Shown in pieces: positions 24,578 through 32,958 of a stretch of DNA of 42,720 bases (its first letter is position 1; every line of letters starts with the position of its first letter). This DNA is from Theionarchaea archaeon (GTDB taxonomy: Archaea > Methanobacteriota_B > Thermococci > Methanofastidiosales > SZ-28-30), in the NCBI GenBank assembly GCA_018992685.1, contig JACVGT010000005.1, forward strand, positions 1 through 42,720. Direction: 5' to 3'. Below the pieces are notes generated by a model. It had not been told where the DNA came from. It saw only the letters and a list, made by a program, of their open reading frames with translations, and did no database searches. The translations under genes were made by a program, and so were the position numbers.

Positions 24578-25531
24578 ATGAAGAGAATACTTGTAGTGAT
24601 ACTGATCAGTGCTCTCGCAGGAGGGCATCTGACTGCTGCTGAAGGGAAGCCAACTGTGGTATGTACCACGACAGCCCTTCAGGCTCTCGCTGAAACGGTA
24701 GGTGGAGACAGGATAGATGTCATCTCTCTAGTCCAGCCGGGAGTGTGTCCTTCTCATTTTGATATCAGGCCCTCACATATCTCTGAGGTAGAGCAGGCCT
24801 CTTTGATCTTGTACCATGGAGTTGAGCCCTGGCTGGAGGGACTGGTAGAGGCCGCCGGCAGTGAATCCCTCCTGACACTTGAAGTGACAGGCCCATGGAA
24901 CACACCAGACATGGCTTCACAGAAGATAGAAATGATACGAGATGCTCTGGTACAGATCGATCCTGAGAATGCTTCAGACTATAATGAAAACGCACAGGAC
25001 GCCACAGATGAGTTGCAAGCCCTAGCTGATTCCATAGAGAAAGAGGCTGCATCTCTGAATTCAGACACTGTGGCTGTGCTGTGTATGGAATGGCAGCAAT
25101 TCATCGTGAAATGGATGGGGTTTTCCGTTGCAGGTACATATCCTCCTCCAGAGACCGTATCTGTGAAAGACATTGACCAGTTGATAGAAACGGGAGAAAC
25201 AGCAGATGTCGTACTTGTTATTGACAATTTGCAGAGTGGAACTGATATTGGATCTCGAATTGCAGCAGAAATTGGGGCATATCATGTTATTCTCACCAAT
25301 TTTCCCCGTGCTGTTCCCGAGACAGACACCATTGCCGACATGATCGAGTACAACGCACACCAACTGCTCACTGCTGTGCAACAGTATCAGCAAGAAAGAG
25401 AAACAATTTCTGCACTGGAAGACGAACTGGAAAAAGAGAAGTCTCAAGGGGATATTTACCAGATTTTGACATTTATATTGGCGGCTCTGTGCTGTATTGA
25501 AGGTCTGGTCCTCTATGTGAGAACTCGGTAG
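24578..25531 (+). CDS. Metal ABC transporter substrate-binding protein (ZnuA/TroA-like), membrane anchored
   Basis: A 317-residue exported protein. The signal peptide is about 1-20 (LAGGHLTAA), then a TroA/ZnuA-type domain: VVCTTTALQALAETVGG, LVQPGVCPSHFDIRPSHI with candidate ligands His60 and His67, and LILYHGVEPWLEGLV with His80. The third usual His position reads VLCMEWQQFI, so the metal site may be altered. The C-terminus has a coiled-coil-like stretch (about 268-290, QQERETISALEDELEKEK) and one transmembrane helix (about 295-313), a common archaeal anchoring solution. It is separate from its ATPase and permease (21.6-23.5 kb) but shares their operator. AAGGTGG supports ATG 24578. Confidence 0.85.
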   Translation: MKRILVVILISALAGGHLTAAEGKPTVVCTTTALQALAETVGGDRIDVISLVQPGVCPSHFDIRPSHISEVEQASLILYHGVEPWLEGLVEAAGSESLLTLEVTGPWNTPDMASQKIEMIRDALVQIDPENASDYNENAQDATDELQALADSIEKEAASLNSDTVAVLCMEWQQFIVKWMGFSVAGTYPPPETVSVKDIDQLIETGETADVVLVIDNLQSGTDIGSRIAAEIGAYHVILTNFPRAVPETDTIADMIEYNAHQLLTAVQQYQQERETISALEDELEKEKSQGDIYQILTFILAALCCIEGLVLYVRTR

Positions 25532-25741
25532 CGAGCCTCAGAATATTTCGTCTATCAATTGGATAATCTACTTTCTTTTTTTCATTCATAGAGAGAAAAG
25601 ATTGCAGTGATAGGTAGTCCTGATCATTTCCCGTAGTGCAAAGACTCTCCCCTCTTCCTCTCGAACCCTCATGAATGCAGAGTCCGTGCAGTGACTTATA
25701 CTGACAGAATACTTTCTTCAACGTATTTGTCTTGTTTTTTG

Positions 25742-25826
25742 TTTACATAAGAACATGTTACATATGTAAATAGCGCTATTTACTCGTGTAAATCCCCTTT
25801 CATTTGCAGACAGAAAGTTTTATATA
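25742..25826 (+). promoter_or_regulatory. Palindrome cluster and promoter of RAM-domain/FrhB-like operon
   Basis: TTTTATATA (25818-25826) is a strong TATA box. Upstream, 25742-25792 holds overlapping palindromes: TTACATATGTAA (25758-25769), GTAAATAGCGCTATTTAC (25766-25783, perfect 18 bp) and TTTAC-TCGT-GTAAA (25779-25792). The TTTAC/GTAAA half-site occurs at least four times. The rest of the 319-base gap (25532-25741) holds no gene that I can support. Confidence 0.55.
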
Positions 25827-25850
25827 CAATAAGACACTAGTAGAACCGAG

Positions 25851-26117
25851 GTGACCAGATTGAGTTTTGTGGCCAAGTGTTTTGAAGATGTACACGAGAT
25901 TCTCGGGATAAAAGTGGAACCGGGAACTGAACCTGCCGTTATCAAGGAACTGGAGACGTCTCCGCACGTTGCTGCAGTCTACAAGTCTCTCGGTGACTAT
26001 GACATCATTGCGCTGCTGAGTGTTGAGGATTCCAGGGAGTTGACTGAATTTGTTGTTGAGAGAGTGAGAAAACTGAAAGGAGTGGTCGATACGAAGACCA
26101 CGCTCATCAGAAAGTGA
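25851..26117 (+). CDS. Stand-alone Lrp/AsnC ligand-binding (RAM) domain protein
   Basis: An 88-residue protein consisting of a ligand-binding RAM (AsnC C-terminal) domain only: ILGIKVEPGTEPAVIKELETSPHVAAVYKSLGDYDIIALLSVEDSRELTEFVVERVRKL is the classic beta-alpha-beta-beta-alpha-beta order. No helix-turn-helix is present, so it cannot bind DNA alone; such proteins sense amino acids or regulate partners. The start is GTG 25851 (almost leaderless after the TATA box) or TTG 25860 with GAGGTGA upstream. It is first of three genes with a second RAM-like protein and a FrhB-like oxidoreductase. Confidence 0.82.
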   Translation: MTRLSFVAKCFEDVHEILGIKVEPGTEPAVIKELETSPHVAAVYKSLGDYDIIALLSVEDSRELTEFVVERVRKLKGVVDTKTTLIRK

Positions 26118-26126
26118 GGGAGAAAT

Positions 26127-26366
26127 GTGTCGGTTCTGGCTTTGGTTGAGATTCGGACAGAGAATGTAACATCTGTAAAGGAAAGTCTGACTGAAATGGA
26201 GTATGTTCTGGCTATTTATGAACTACTGAGTAGGTTCAATCTAGCTCTGATTGTGGAATTGGAAAATGAACAGGCACTTTTTGAGTTTATGACATTGAAA
26301 GTGCGAACAATTCCAGGAGTCAAAGAAACTAAAACCAACATTATACAGAATGGCATAGTGATCTGA
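26127..26366 (+). CDS. Second stand-alone Lrp/AsnC RAM-like domain protein
   Basis: A 79-residue protein with the same fold pattern: VLALVEIRTENVTSVKESLTEMEYVLAIYELLSRFNLALIVELENEQALFEFMTLKVRTIPGV. It is about as long as the preceding one but diverged in sequence, and no DNA-binding part is present. The start is GTG 26127 with GAGGGAG upstream; the ATG at 26125 is out of frame. It ends 1 base before the FrhB-like gene. The pair may form a heterodimer or mixed ring that senses an effector for the oxidoreductase; this is inference. Confidence 0.75.
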   Translation: MSVLALVEIRTENVTSVKESLTEMEYVLAIYELLSRFNLALIVELENEQALFEFMTLKVRTIPGVKETKTNIIQNGIVI

Positions 26367-26367
26367 C

Positions 26368-27420
26368 ATGGCGCAGGAAATGAAACTGGGATTCAGGCAT
26401 ATCGAAAAGAAACTGAAGGAAAGGATGGCTTTTAATTTCTCCCAGTTGAAAGAGGACATTATTGAGACAGGTGTGTGCACCCAATGTGGAGCATGCGCAG
26501 CCTTCTGTGACAAGATTGCTATTACAGATGGACAGCCTGTCCTGGAGGGTTCGTGTGAGCGGTGTGGAGTATGTTATGCTCAGTGCCCCAGGACGATTAT
26601 AACAGAAGAGGGGTTGGTGGGGAATTATATCGCTGCATATACCTGTAAGAGTAAGTACAGCACGATCAAAGGGCAGGATGGGGGCGTTGTCACCTCATTA
26701 CTGTGTTACTGCATGAAGGAGAATTTAATTGATGCTGCAGTGGTCACCCAGAAGAATGAAACGGAGCACTGGAAGCCGAATCCTACCTTTGTCACCAAGA
26801 TACCTGAAATCCGGAAGGCGTCAGGTTCCATTTATTGCCACAGTCTAACCATGCCGGCTCTGGTTGAAGCAGTGGAAGAAGGATATCATTCCATTGGGTT
26901 TGTGGGAACTCCCTGCAATATTGACGCAGTGTATAAGATGCAGAAGTCTCCATCCCGGCTGTTCAACTTAATGATAAAGGTCAATATTTTGCGATTTGGA
27001 TTGTTTTGCATGGACAGTTTTACCTACGAAGGGCTGAGACACTTCATTGAGAGTCGGGGTGTCAACCTGGAGAAGATAACCAAAATGGAAATCAAGGTTG
27101 GGTATCTGCATGTGTACTATGACAATTCCATGACAAAATTCAGGGTTCGTGAACTGGATGAATATCGTTCGTCATCGTGCTATTTCTGTACAGATCTGAC
27201 AGCTGAGAGTTCTGATCTGTCTTTTGGGGGAGTGGGATCACCTCCAGGTTATACAACAGTGATAACTCGATCAAATATTGGTGATGAGATTGTGAGGGAA
27301 GCGTGTGATGATGGATGGATTTCCATGGAAGAGATCGGGTTTGATGATTTTACCAAAGTGCTGAACCTTGCCAGGATAAAGAAGATACACATGTATACGG
27401 TGGCCCGCAGACGGGACTAG
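26368..27420 (+). CDS. FrhB/FdhB-like F420 or ferredoxin oxidoreductase (iron-sulfur flavoprotein)
   Basis: A 350-residue protein with two [4Fe-4S] motifs, CTQCGACAAFC (Cys37, 40, 43, 47) and CERCGVCYAQCP (Cys63, 66, 69, 73), followed by FrhB_FdhB N- and C-terminal domains: KGQDGGVVTSLLCYCMKENLIDAAVVT, GSIYCHSLTMPALVEAV, GTPCNIDAV and SCYFCTDLTAESSDLSFGGVG. This family (FrhB, FdhB, F420-dependent sulfite or glutamate reductase subunits) binds FAD and moves electrons between F420 and Fe-S clusters. The particular partner is unknown. Co-transcription with two RAM-domain proteins is unusual. The C-terminal Cys motif lies at about 268-275. Confidence 0.87.
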   Translation: MAQEMKLGFRHIEKKLKERMAFNFSQLKEDIIETGVCTQCGACAAFCDKIAITDGQPVLEGSCERCGVCYAQCPRTIITEEGLVGNYIAAYTCKSKYSTIKGQDGGVVTSLLCYCMKENLIDAAVVTQKNETEHWKPNPTFVTKIPEIRKASGSIYCHSLTMPALVEAVEEGYHSIGFVGTPCNIDAVYKMQKSPSRLFNLMIKVNILRFGLFCMDSFTYEGLRHFIESRGVNLEKITKMEIKVGYLHVYYDNSMTKFRVRELDEYRSSSCYFCTDLTAESSDLSFGGVGSPPGYTTVITRSNIGDEIVREACDDGWISMEEIGFDDFTKVLNLARIKKIHMYTVARRRD

Positions 27421-27467
27421 GCAGCGCACGATGAGGCAACTGAGCCAGCAGATGCTACCACCAGGAA

Positions 27468-28457
27468 TCAGCACACTCTGGGAACTGGGTCTGCCACAGG
27501 CTTTTCTAGAATTCGTCTCCCTCCTACGCGGGTCTTTAGCAGCACTTTATCCCCTTTCATGACTTCACCAATGAGTGAAGCGTTTCTCCCGTACTCATGT
27601 CGCTTCAATGTTTCCACCACCCCTTCTGCATCCTCGGGAGCACAGGCAATGACGACTTTCCCCTCACATGCAATCTCGAAATAGTTCAGTCCTAACATTT
27701 CCGAGGCTGCTCTCACCTCGTGTCGCACTGGGATTGCTTCTTCATTGACTTGTATTCCTACTTTCGACTTCTCACTGAATTCATTCAGTGTCTTGGCCAA
27801 TCCGCCCCTGGTGGGATCCTTCATGGCATGAATGTCATAGCAGAGAATTTCTGAAATCATGGTGTTCAGAGGTGCCACATCCGATTGCAGGGCTGTTTCA
27901 AAGCTAATCCCTTCCCTGTGTGACATAATAGCTATCCCGTGATCTCCTATGGTGCCTGAAACTATAATCCTGTCACCTACTGTAATGCCGGTATCAGTGA
28001 TGACGTTTTCTGTGATTCCAATCCCTGCAGTGGTGATGATCACTGAGTCTCCTGCAACTTTTGTGTCTCCGCAGATAATGGATACTCCGGCCTCTTCACA
28101 TACCTTATCCATGGAACGGAGGATTTCTTCTAGGTGAGACACGTCCATTCCTTCAGGAAGAACCATCGCATTTGATAGTGCCAGAGGGGTGGCCCCCATG
28201 ACAGCGAGATCATTGATAGTCCCGCAGACTGCCAGTTTTCCAATGTCTCCACCCGGGAAGAAAATGGGATCAACAGTATGTGCATCTGTTGTAAAAACAA
28301 GAGTGGTACTGTCAAGGGGGATGGTACCTGAGTCATCGAGTTCATCCAGGCCCAATCCTGTCCTGCATCTTCTGTGAAGCAGGTTCTTGAGGACAGTGGT
28401 GTGGAGGAACCTGTCCATTTCTTCCCCCCCTGCGCCGTGCTCTTTCTTGATAATCAT
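27468..28457 (-). CDS. hypE: Hydrogenase maturation protein HypE
   Basis: A 329-residue PurM-like enzyme. HGAGGEEM at the start (residues 7-14), LVFTTDAHTVDPIFFPGGDIGKLAVCGTINDLAVMGA, SIICGDTKV and MKDPTRGGLAKTLNEF are signature segments, and the chain ends PRVC, matching the essential C-terminal Cys. HypE dehydrates its thiocarboxamide to the thiocyanate that gives the CN ligands of [NiFe] hydrogenase. No hypF or hydrogenase gene is next to it here. The TATA-like TTTTTAAATA (about 28475-28484) predicts a leaderless start at 28457. Confidence 0.95.
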   Translation of the reverse strand: MIIKKEHGAGGEEMDRFLHTTVLKNLLHRRCRTGLGLDELDDSGTIPLDSTTLVFTTDAHTVDPIFFPGGDIGKLAVCGTINDLAVMGATPLALSNAMVLPEGMDVSHLEEILRSMDKVCEEAGVSIICGDTKVAGDSVIITTAGIGITENVITDTGITVGDRIIVSGTIGDHGIAIMSHREGISFETALQSDVAPLNTMISEILCYDIHAMKDPTRGGLAKTLNEFSEKSKVGIQVNEEAIPVRHEVRAASEMLGLNYFEIACEGKVVIACAPEDAEGVVETLKRHEYGRNASLIGEVMKGDKVLLKTRVGGRRILEKPVADPVPRVC

Positions 28458-28804
28458 GAGGGAGTCTTTTTCTGACTATTTAAAAAGGTTGAAGGTTGTT
28501 GTGGAACAGGCTCTGTAGGACTCGTTGTACGAGAAATGAACAATGTCTTGCGGGCTCTCTACTTGCTTTGTAGCTATTTTTCGACCCTTTTCTGTGATTT
28601 CTTTCGCAGTTTGTTGGGCTATTTCTGAGGTCGAAGACAGTATTTCTATTCATCAGGGAAGTGGGAGAAGAACGGACTCCAACCTCTAGGTAGCATGAAG
28701 ATCCCTTTTCGGATTACAAGGTCACATGACGCTTTGAACGTGTATTTCATGTTTGTTTATATCTTCAATGCAAAATCTTATAAGCTGAGGGGTGTAGATG
28801 CGTC
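28458..28804. other. Divergent intergenic region, no gene
   Basis: Between hypE and the DUF998 gene are two divergent promoters: the hypE TATA box near 28478 and CTTATAAG at 28777-28784 on the plus strand. The middle holds only a small CTCGT-TGT-ACGAG hairpin (about 28519-28531). I see no coding sequence. Confidence 0.5.
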
Positions 28805-29365
28805 ATGAAGTGTGATGCTAGAAAAGTGGCTGGCGCTCTTCTCTTTTTCGGTGGGCTAGAATCCATAGTGCTCATGGTTGTTGCAGAGGCATTGTATCCG
28901 GGGTATAGTGTTGCTGAGAACTATATTAGTGATCTGGGAGTGGGAAGTACTGCCTTGATATTTAACACGTCCATGATTGTGCTGGGTGCAGTTGTTTTGG
29001 TTGGTGCTTATTTTCTTCATAAAGCTTTCAAGTTCACTGTATTTACTGTCTTTCTGGTGATAACTGGTGTGGGCGCTGCAGGCGTAGGGTTGTTCCCAGA
29101 GAACATGGGTCTCTTACACGGGATTTCTGCCCTTCTTACCTTCCTGTTTGGAGGGCTATCAGCTGTTCTGTCATACAGGCTGCAGAAGCCTCCACTTTCG
29201 TATTTCTCTCTTGTGCTGGGTGTAATCACGTTGGTGGCTCTTGTTTTCTTCATGGCTGAGATCTTCATTGGATTGGGTCCCGGAGGAATGGAACGGATGG
29301 TTGCCTACCCCGCCTTGTTATGGGGAACTGGCTTTGGAGGATTTCTGATGGGTTCTGCCGAATAA
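28805..29365 (+). CDS. DUF998-family membrane protein
   Basis: A 186-residue integral membrane protein with six hydrophobic helices. It carries the DUF998 hallmark YPGYSVAENYISDLGVG (residues about 31-47) and GLFPENMGLLHGISALLTFLFGG further on. Function unknown; the family is widespread in archaea. The TATA box at 28777-28784 is about 25 bases before ATG 28805, predicting a leaderless message. It is followed by a T-rich terminator and then by the 5S rRNA promoter. Confidence 0.85.
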   Translation: MKCDARKVAGALLFFGGLESIVLMVVAEALYPGYSVAENYISDLGVGSTALIFNTSMIVLGAVVLVGAYFLHKAFKFTVFTVFLVITGVGAAGVGLFPENMGLLHGISALLTFLFGGLSAVLSYRLQKPPLSYFSLVLGVITLVALVFFMAEIFIGLGPGGMERMVAYPALLWGTGFGGFLMGSAE

Positions 29366-29368
29366 TGA

Positions 29369-29384
29369 TTTTTTTTCTTTTTTC
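29369..29384 (+). terminator. T-rich terminator after DUF998 gene
   Basis: A run of 15 T with one C lies 4 bases after the stop codon. Confidence 0.6.
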
Positions 29385-29517
29385 TGTACCTTTTTGAGTG
29401 GTGACGTGTTGGTTTGAGGTGTGGAGGGGAATCCTGGATATTTCGCCTCAATGTTGTTAGTTCCTGTGAAAAGAACGAGATCTGTACATTCTGCTTCTGA
29501 CGGCTGGAGTACGAAAC

Positions 29518-29526
29518 CTTTATAAG
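29518..29526 (+). promoter_or_regulatory. 5S rRNA promoter
   Basis: CTTTATAAG is centred about 28 bases upstream of the predicted 5S rRNA 5-prime end. Confidence 0.6.
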
Positions 29527-29549
29527 CTTGAGAGGAGGGTGAATGAATG

Positions 29550-29667
29550 GGTACGGCGGTCACAGCGGAAGGGCCACACCCGTTCTCATTCCGAACACGG
29601 AAGTTAAGCCTTCCAGCGATTCGGGCTGTACTGCCATAGGTGGGAACCCCGAGACGCTGCCGGCCCT
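29550..29667 (+). rRNA. 5S ribosomal RNA
   Basis: About 118 bases with the conserved 5S elements: GGTACGGCGGTCACAGCGG at the 5-prime end, GGCCACACCCG, CCGAACACGGAAGTTAAGCC, and a 3-prime end CGCTGCCGGCC that pairs with the start. The sequence is close to Thermococcus-type 5S RNA as I remember it. No 16S or 23S gene is nearby, so this 5S is orphaned from an rRNA operon, a common arrangement in archaea. It is transcribed together with, or just before, tRNA-Asp. Ends are accurate to a few bases. Confidence 0.93.
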
Positions 29668-29673
29668 TTTTTT

Positions 29674-29748
29674 GCCCGGGTGGTGTAGACCGGACTATCA
29701 TACGGGACTGTCACTCCCGTGACTCGGGTTCAAATCCCGGCCCGGGCG
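29674..29748 (+). tRNA. tRNA-Asp (anticodon GTC)
   Basis: A 75-base cloverleaf. The acceptor stem GCCCGGG pairs perfectly with CCCGGGC (29741-29747). The anticodon arm is CGGGA-CTGTCAC-TCCCG with anticodon GTC, and the T loop is GGTTCAAATCC. The discriminator base is G, as expected for tRNA-Asp, and the CCA end is not encoded (GCA follows). It lies 6 bases after the 5S rRNA, so the two may be one transcript. The accessory region begins right after it, but I found no repeated copy of its 3-prime end. Confidence 0.95.
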
Positions 29749-29949
29749 CATTCTCCGTGGCTTTGATGCTCTTCTCCCTTTTTATGGACTTTAATGTCAT
29801 GAAGCCTTTGCAGAAGGCTTTGATCGCTTGCAGAAAGCTTTACAATCCAAAAAATGTTATGATATATGGTATTCTCATATTTTTCTACGGAGAAATAGAG
29901 GATGAAATCCACCCTGATTTTTTGATTAAGAGAAATCATATTGTTTTGA

Positions 29950-30307
29950 CAAGATTAACTTGTTATATCCAGTGGTTGGTTGGTTATCAGCAGTGTCGTC
30001 CAGTCCCCGAACGTGTCGACCACATCAACTACCGAAGGAAAATGGCTCAGGGCAGGGAATGTCTTCGTTGGATCAGAGAAGCTACCAGATACGCGTACTC
30101 TCTGTAAATGGGAGTGGGTTTCATCCTCAAAGAGGGACCCAGAAGACAGCCCTGTTCCTGCATCTCGTGCAGATACTTGGAGACCGTGTTCCTAGAGTGT
30201 CGTGTGTTCCGAGCTATCTCATAGAGAGGTATCAGTGGGTCCTGGTACACCTGCTCATAAATGCGGTGGCACCGCTGCAGCCTATTCAGAAAGGATGTCT
30301 CACTCAT
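29950..30307 (-). pseudogene. Decayed helix-turn-helix protein (family A), frameshifted
   Basis: The first reading frame gives MSETSFLNRLQRCHRIYEQV and a helix-turn-helix-like segment (IPLYEIARNTRHSRNTVSKY) up to YREYAYLV. The sequence then continues in another frame as SFSDPTKTFPALSHFPSV, then DVVDTFGDWTTLLITNQPLDI, before a stop near 29950. The shift is at about 30080. A second copy of the same family is seen at 31360-32019 (YVYLVNSSNPLGLFREY aligns with YAYLV-x-FSDPTKTF). The protein family seems to be an archaeal regulator with an N-terminal helix-turn-helix; I do not recognise its name. Only the N-terminal portion remains here. Confidence 0.55.
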
Positions 30308-31359
30308 CAATTCCACCCATTAGAGCCAAATTTATCAGAGTCTCCCTCCATGCCTTCCAGGAAGAATAGGATCCTCCTGTCCACCACACATCCTCTGGTG
30401 AAGAGGTAAGATATTTGTTGATGAATGCTCCAATATTTCAGCAATTTTTCTGGTGTGAAGATTCCGCTCATTTTATGACTTTCTTGTGGATCTTTCTTTC
30501 CGTCGTGAGGACGGGGGTGAGAAACTGGGCACGGAGTGGTGAAGGGAGGTTCACAGCCCAGTTCCTCGAGGTAGTTCAAGCGGAAGCCTTTCCACCTGGA
30601 TCATGAGTTTGGTGGCGGTGATATCCTCTGTGTGAGCACCATACGAGGGATAGGAAGCGTGGTCTCAAAGGGAGCAATTCCGGGCTTCCATGAAGGATCG
30701 AACCCATTCTCTCAGTCCTTTCCGCTTCCACGTCACTGACTGTCATGATCACATGGTTGAGGCACTTGCTCTCCAGTTCATCGCGACAGTAGGTGCCAAT
30801 CAAGAGAAAAGTAGGTTATTTCGTTCACTGATAAGAAGCTCTCCTCATTAGGTCGTGCGATCTATCGCCAGTATCCAATACATTCCGTACACAATAGATT
30901 AATATACTTTAAGGCCGAAAAAATGTGACAGTACCCTATAAAAGGAAAGAAATCAAGAGGTGTGGGAGATCTGGGAAACAAGTCTAAGGAGGTAAAATCC
31001 ATGGAAATGGTAACTTGTTGCTGCTTTGGACCAGATCCCCACCTGTGACATCTAAATTCAGTGTTCTAGGAGCCAGAGCGATAACTATTCTCATACCAGT
31101 GTTTGCCGGCTCCCTCAAAGAGGAGAAAGATTCTCGAAATGAATCGCTCTTAGCTCGATTTCCTATACTTCACTATTTATTACACTAATATTTATGGTTT
31201 TCTATCAATTAAGTGCAAGAATCCCCATAAAAGAAGAGGAAAGAGATCTCATCCGGAAGGGCAACTTCTGGGGAGAACCCACGATGTTTTTTCTCCTAGT
31301 ACTCTTTCGTGAATTTATCCACCGTAAATCGAACATGAGAATTCTTGGAGTACTCCTGA
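30308..31359. other. Degenerate region without an intact gene
   Basis: About 1 kb with no gene that I can support. On the minus strand, 30576-30803 reads as broken coding sequence that makes sense only by switching frames (for example DELESKCLNHVIMTVSDVEA, then EWVRSFMEARN, then DITATKLMIQVERLPLELPR), so another pseudogene is likely. On the plus strand, a TATA box (CCTATAAAAGG, 30934-30944) and an AAGGAGGT site precede a 15-codon frame, MEMVTCCCFGPDPHL (31001-31048), possibly the stump of a deleted gene. Confidence 0.4.
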
Positions 31360-32019
31360 CTAGTCAAGTTCCTTCCTCCAGTAGTATTCTTTTCTTGTTT
31401 GATTCTCCTTTCTTACGATTCCCCTCTTGACCAAGGCTTCCACCAGAAAGGGGTGCTGGATACCAGGAATGTCTTCAAGACGAGTTGTTACCCTTTCTAT
31501 CGGCTTTTTGGGTGTCCTTTCGTGACAGATCAGAGAGGTTGATGCCCTTTGAAAACAACAGGTGGTGGGTAGTTCAGAGAAGAGATCAATGATGAAATCT
31601 TCGTAATCCATTTCAAAGATATGTTGGTAAGGATCACAGGCATTGATTGTCTCAGGAAAATAGGAGGTGGCAATGGTACAGTACATGGGGAGCCTTTCGA
31701 GGAACTCAATGCCATATCCACCCCTTATGTGATACTTCTTCTTTACGAGGGGCTCCAGGGGACATTTCCCCATGGATTGTACCATCAATGTCAAGGTTCA
31801 TATCTGAGACCACCCAAACATTGCAGAGTCTTTCCAGGATCTTATGGTAGAGTACGTGATTGTCCTTGATGTATTCTCTGAACAGTCCGAGAGGATTGGA
31901 AGAATTAACCAGGTACACGTAGGTCTTGAAACTAGAGAATGACTTCTTCCTGATCTGGGGTCCCGCGATATATCCGTTTTCGACTGCCTCTCTTAGCCTT
32001 TCTCCAACACTTCTGAAGT
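31360..32019 (-). pseudogene. Truncated, frameshifted copy of regulator family A
   Basis: Coding signal starts directly behind the methyltransferase stop: DFRSVGERLREAVENGYIAG, then the YVYLVNSSNPLGLFREY and LCNVWVVSDMNLDIDG segments that match the family A copy at 29950-30307. After about 31780 the sense continues in a second frame (YGIEFLERLPMYCTIATSYF, then DYEDFIIDLFSELPTTC) and ends ALVKRGIVRKE-YYWRKELD at 31360. Thus it has lost its N-terminal helix-turn-helix, carries a frameshift and probably an internal deletion. The cut lies inside the HTH segment and coincides with the edge of the restriction-modification cassette. Confidence 0.6.
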
Positions 32020-32958
32020 CTATGAGCCACTTCCAATAGCTGCATCTAAGCTTTCTTGAGTAGTTAGAGGCTTGTATTCTCCGCTGATGGCCCCCGCTCC
32101 AGGTTCATATCTGTATTGTTCGAAGACATCAAGGATAGTTCTGCTTATATTCCCCGATTCAAACTTTCCATGCTCCGAGAGTCTCCTGATTATTGGGGTG
32201 CAATCTCCGATTTCTGAGCCTATCCAATGTCTATGGTTTAGCTCGGCCTGGATATAGGTGGACCCGCCACCGCCAAAAGGATCCAAGACTATGTCGTGGT
32301 GAGAAGTCGACATTAGAATTGCTCTTTCTGGTATGATTGGCTTGAGTTCATTTGCCGATCTCTTCTTGAACTTCCTGTGTCTTACTGGAGAAGTGTCGTC
32401 CCAGAAATCAGTAAGATTCAGTCCTTTTGGATTTAGCTTGTCTCTGTGCCCTCCATAATCTCTTATTTCACCACCACAATGACGGCAGGTTGGTATTGGG
32501 GTCCTTAGTTTGTTGAAAGTCTTGGGTTCACCCTTTGTGTAGTACAAAAGACCGTAATGTGCAGGATACAGCTTCTTGCCTCTGGGAAACGTATTCTTCA
32601 TGCAAATGGCAATCCAGTGACGGAAGTCCAGGTACTGGTCCAAATAAGCACCGAATTGCACACACCACCTTGGAATATTATAAATGAACAAGCTTCCACC
32701 AAGTTTGAGAACTCTTATACACTCGTCCATCCAAGAGTATGCCCATTCCAGATACTCTTTGTCATTCATTGAATCATCAAATCTTTTCGTGTTGTAATTC
32801 TTCTTTAGATTGAAAGGTGGATCACAGAAAATCATGTCAATAGAAGAATTTCGAATAGTTGAAAGAAGATCCATACAGTCGCAGTTAAAAAGAACTCCCA
32901 GTCTCGAGACACATGCCGCACTCATGAAATCCTTCCCATTTGCACTCACTGAGATCAT
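32020..32958 (-). CDS. Type II DNA methyltransferase (beta class) of BamHI-like R-M system
   Basis: A 312-residue DNA amino-methyltransferase. Catalytic motif IV DPPFN is at 46-50 (with flanking DMIFC and LKKNYN), and the SAM-binding motif DPFGGGGST at 226-234 comes later, so the order IV before I is the beta class. A DPPF motif is more typical of N6-adenine enzymes than the SPPY of N4-cytosine enzymes such as M.BamHI. A probable zinc-binding CRHCGGE (158-164) lies in the target-recognition region, followed by NLTDFWDD. It should protect host DNA against the nuclease at 33449. A TATA-like TTTTAAAG (about 32980-32987) is 26 bases before ATG 32958. The stop is directly followed by a truncated pseudogene. 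Confidence 0.9.
   Translation of the reverse strand: MISVSANGKDFMSAACVSRLGVLFNCDCMDLLSTIRNSSIDMIFCDPPFNLKKNYNTKRFDDSMNDKEYLEWAYSWMDECIRVLKLGGSLFIYNIPRWCVQFGAYLDQYLDFRHWIAICMKNTFPRGKKLYPAHYGLLYYTKGEPKTFNKLRTPIPTCRHCGGEIRDYGGHRDKLNPKGLNLTDFWDDTSPVRHRKFKKRSANELKPIIPERAILMSTSHHDIVLDPFGGGGSTYIQAELNHRHWIGSEIGDCTPIIRRLSEHGKFESGNISRTILDVFEQYRYEPGAGAISGEYKPLTTQESLDAAIGSGS

Noticed and set aside
31194-31430. Plus-strand frame of 78 codons in the degenerate region
   Set aside because: It opposes clear pseudogene coding signal at its end and has no start signal or motif.
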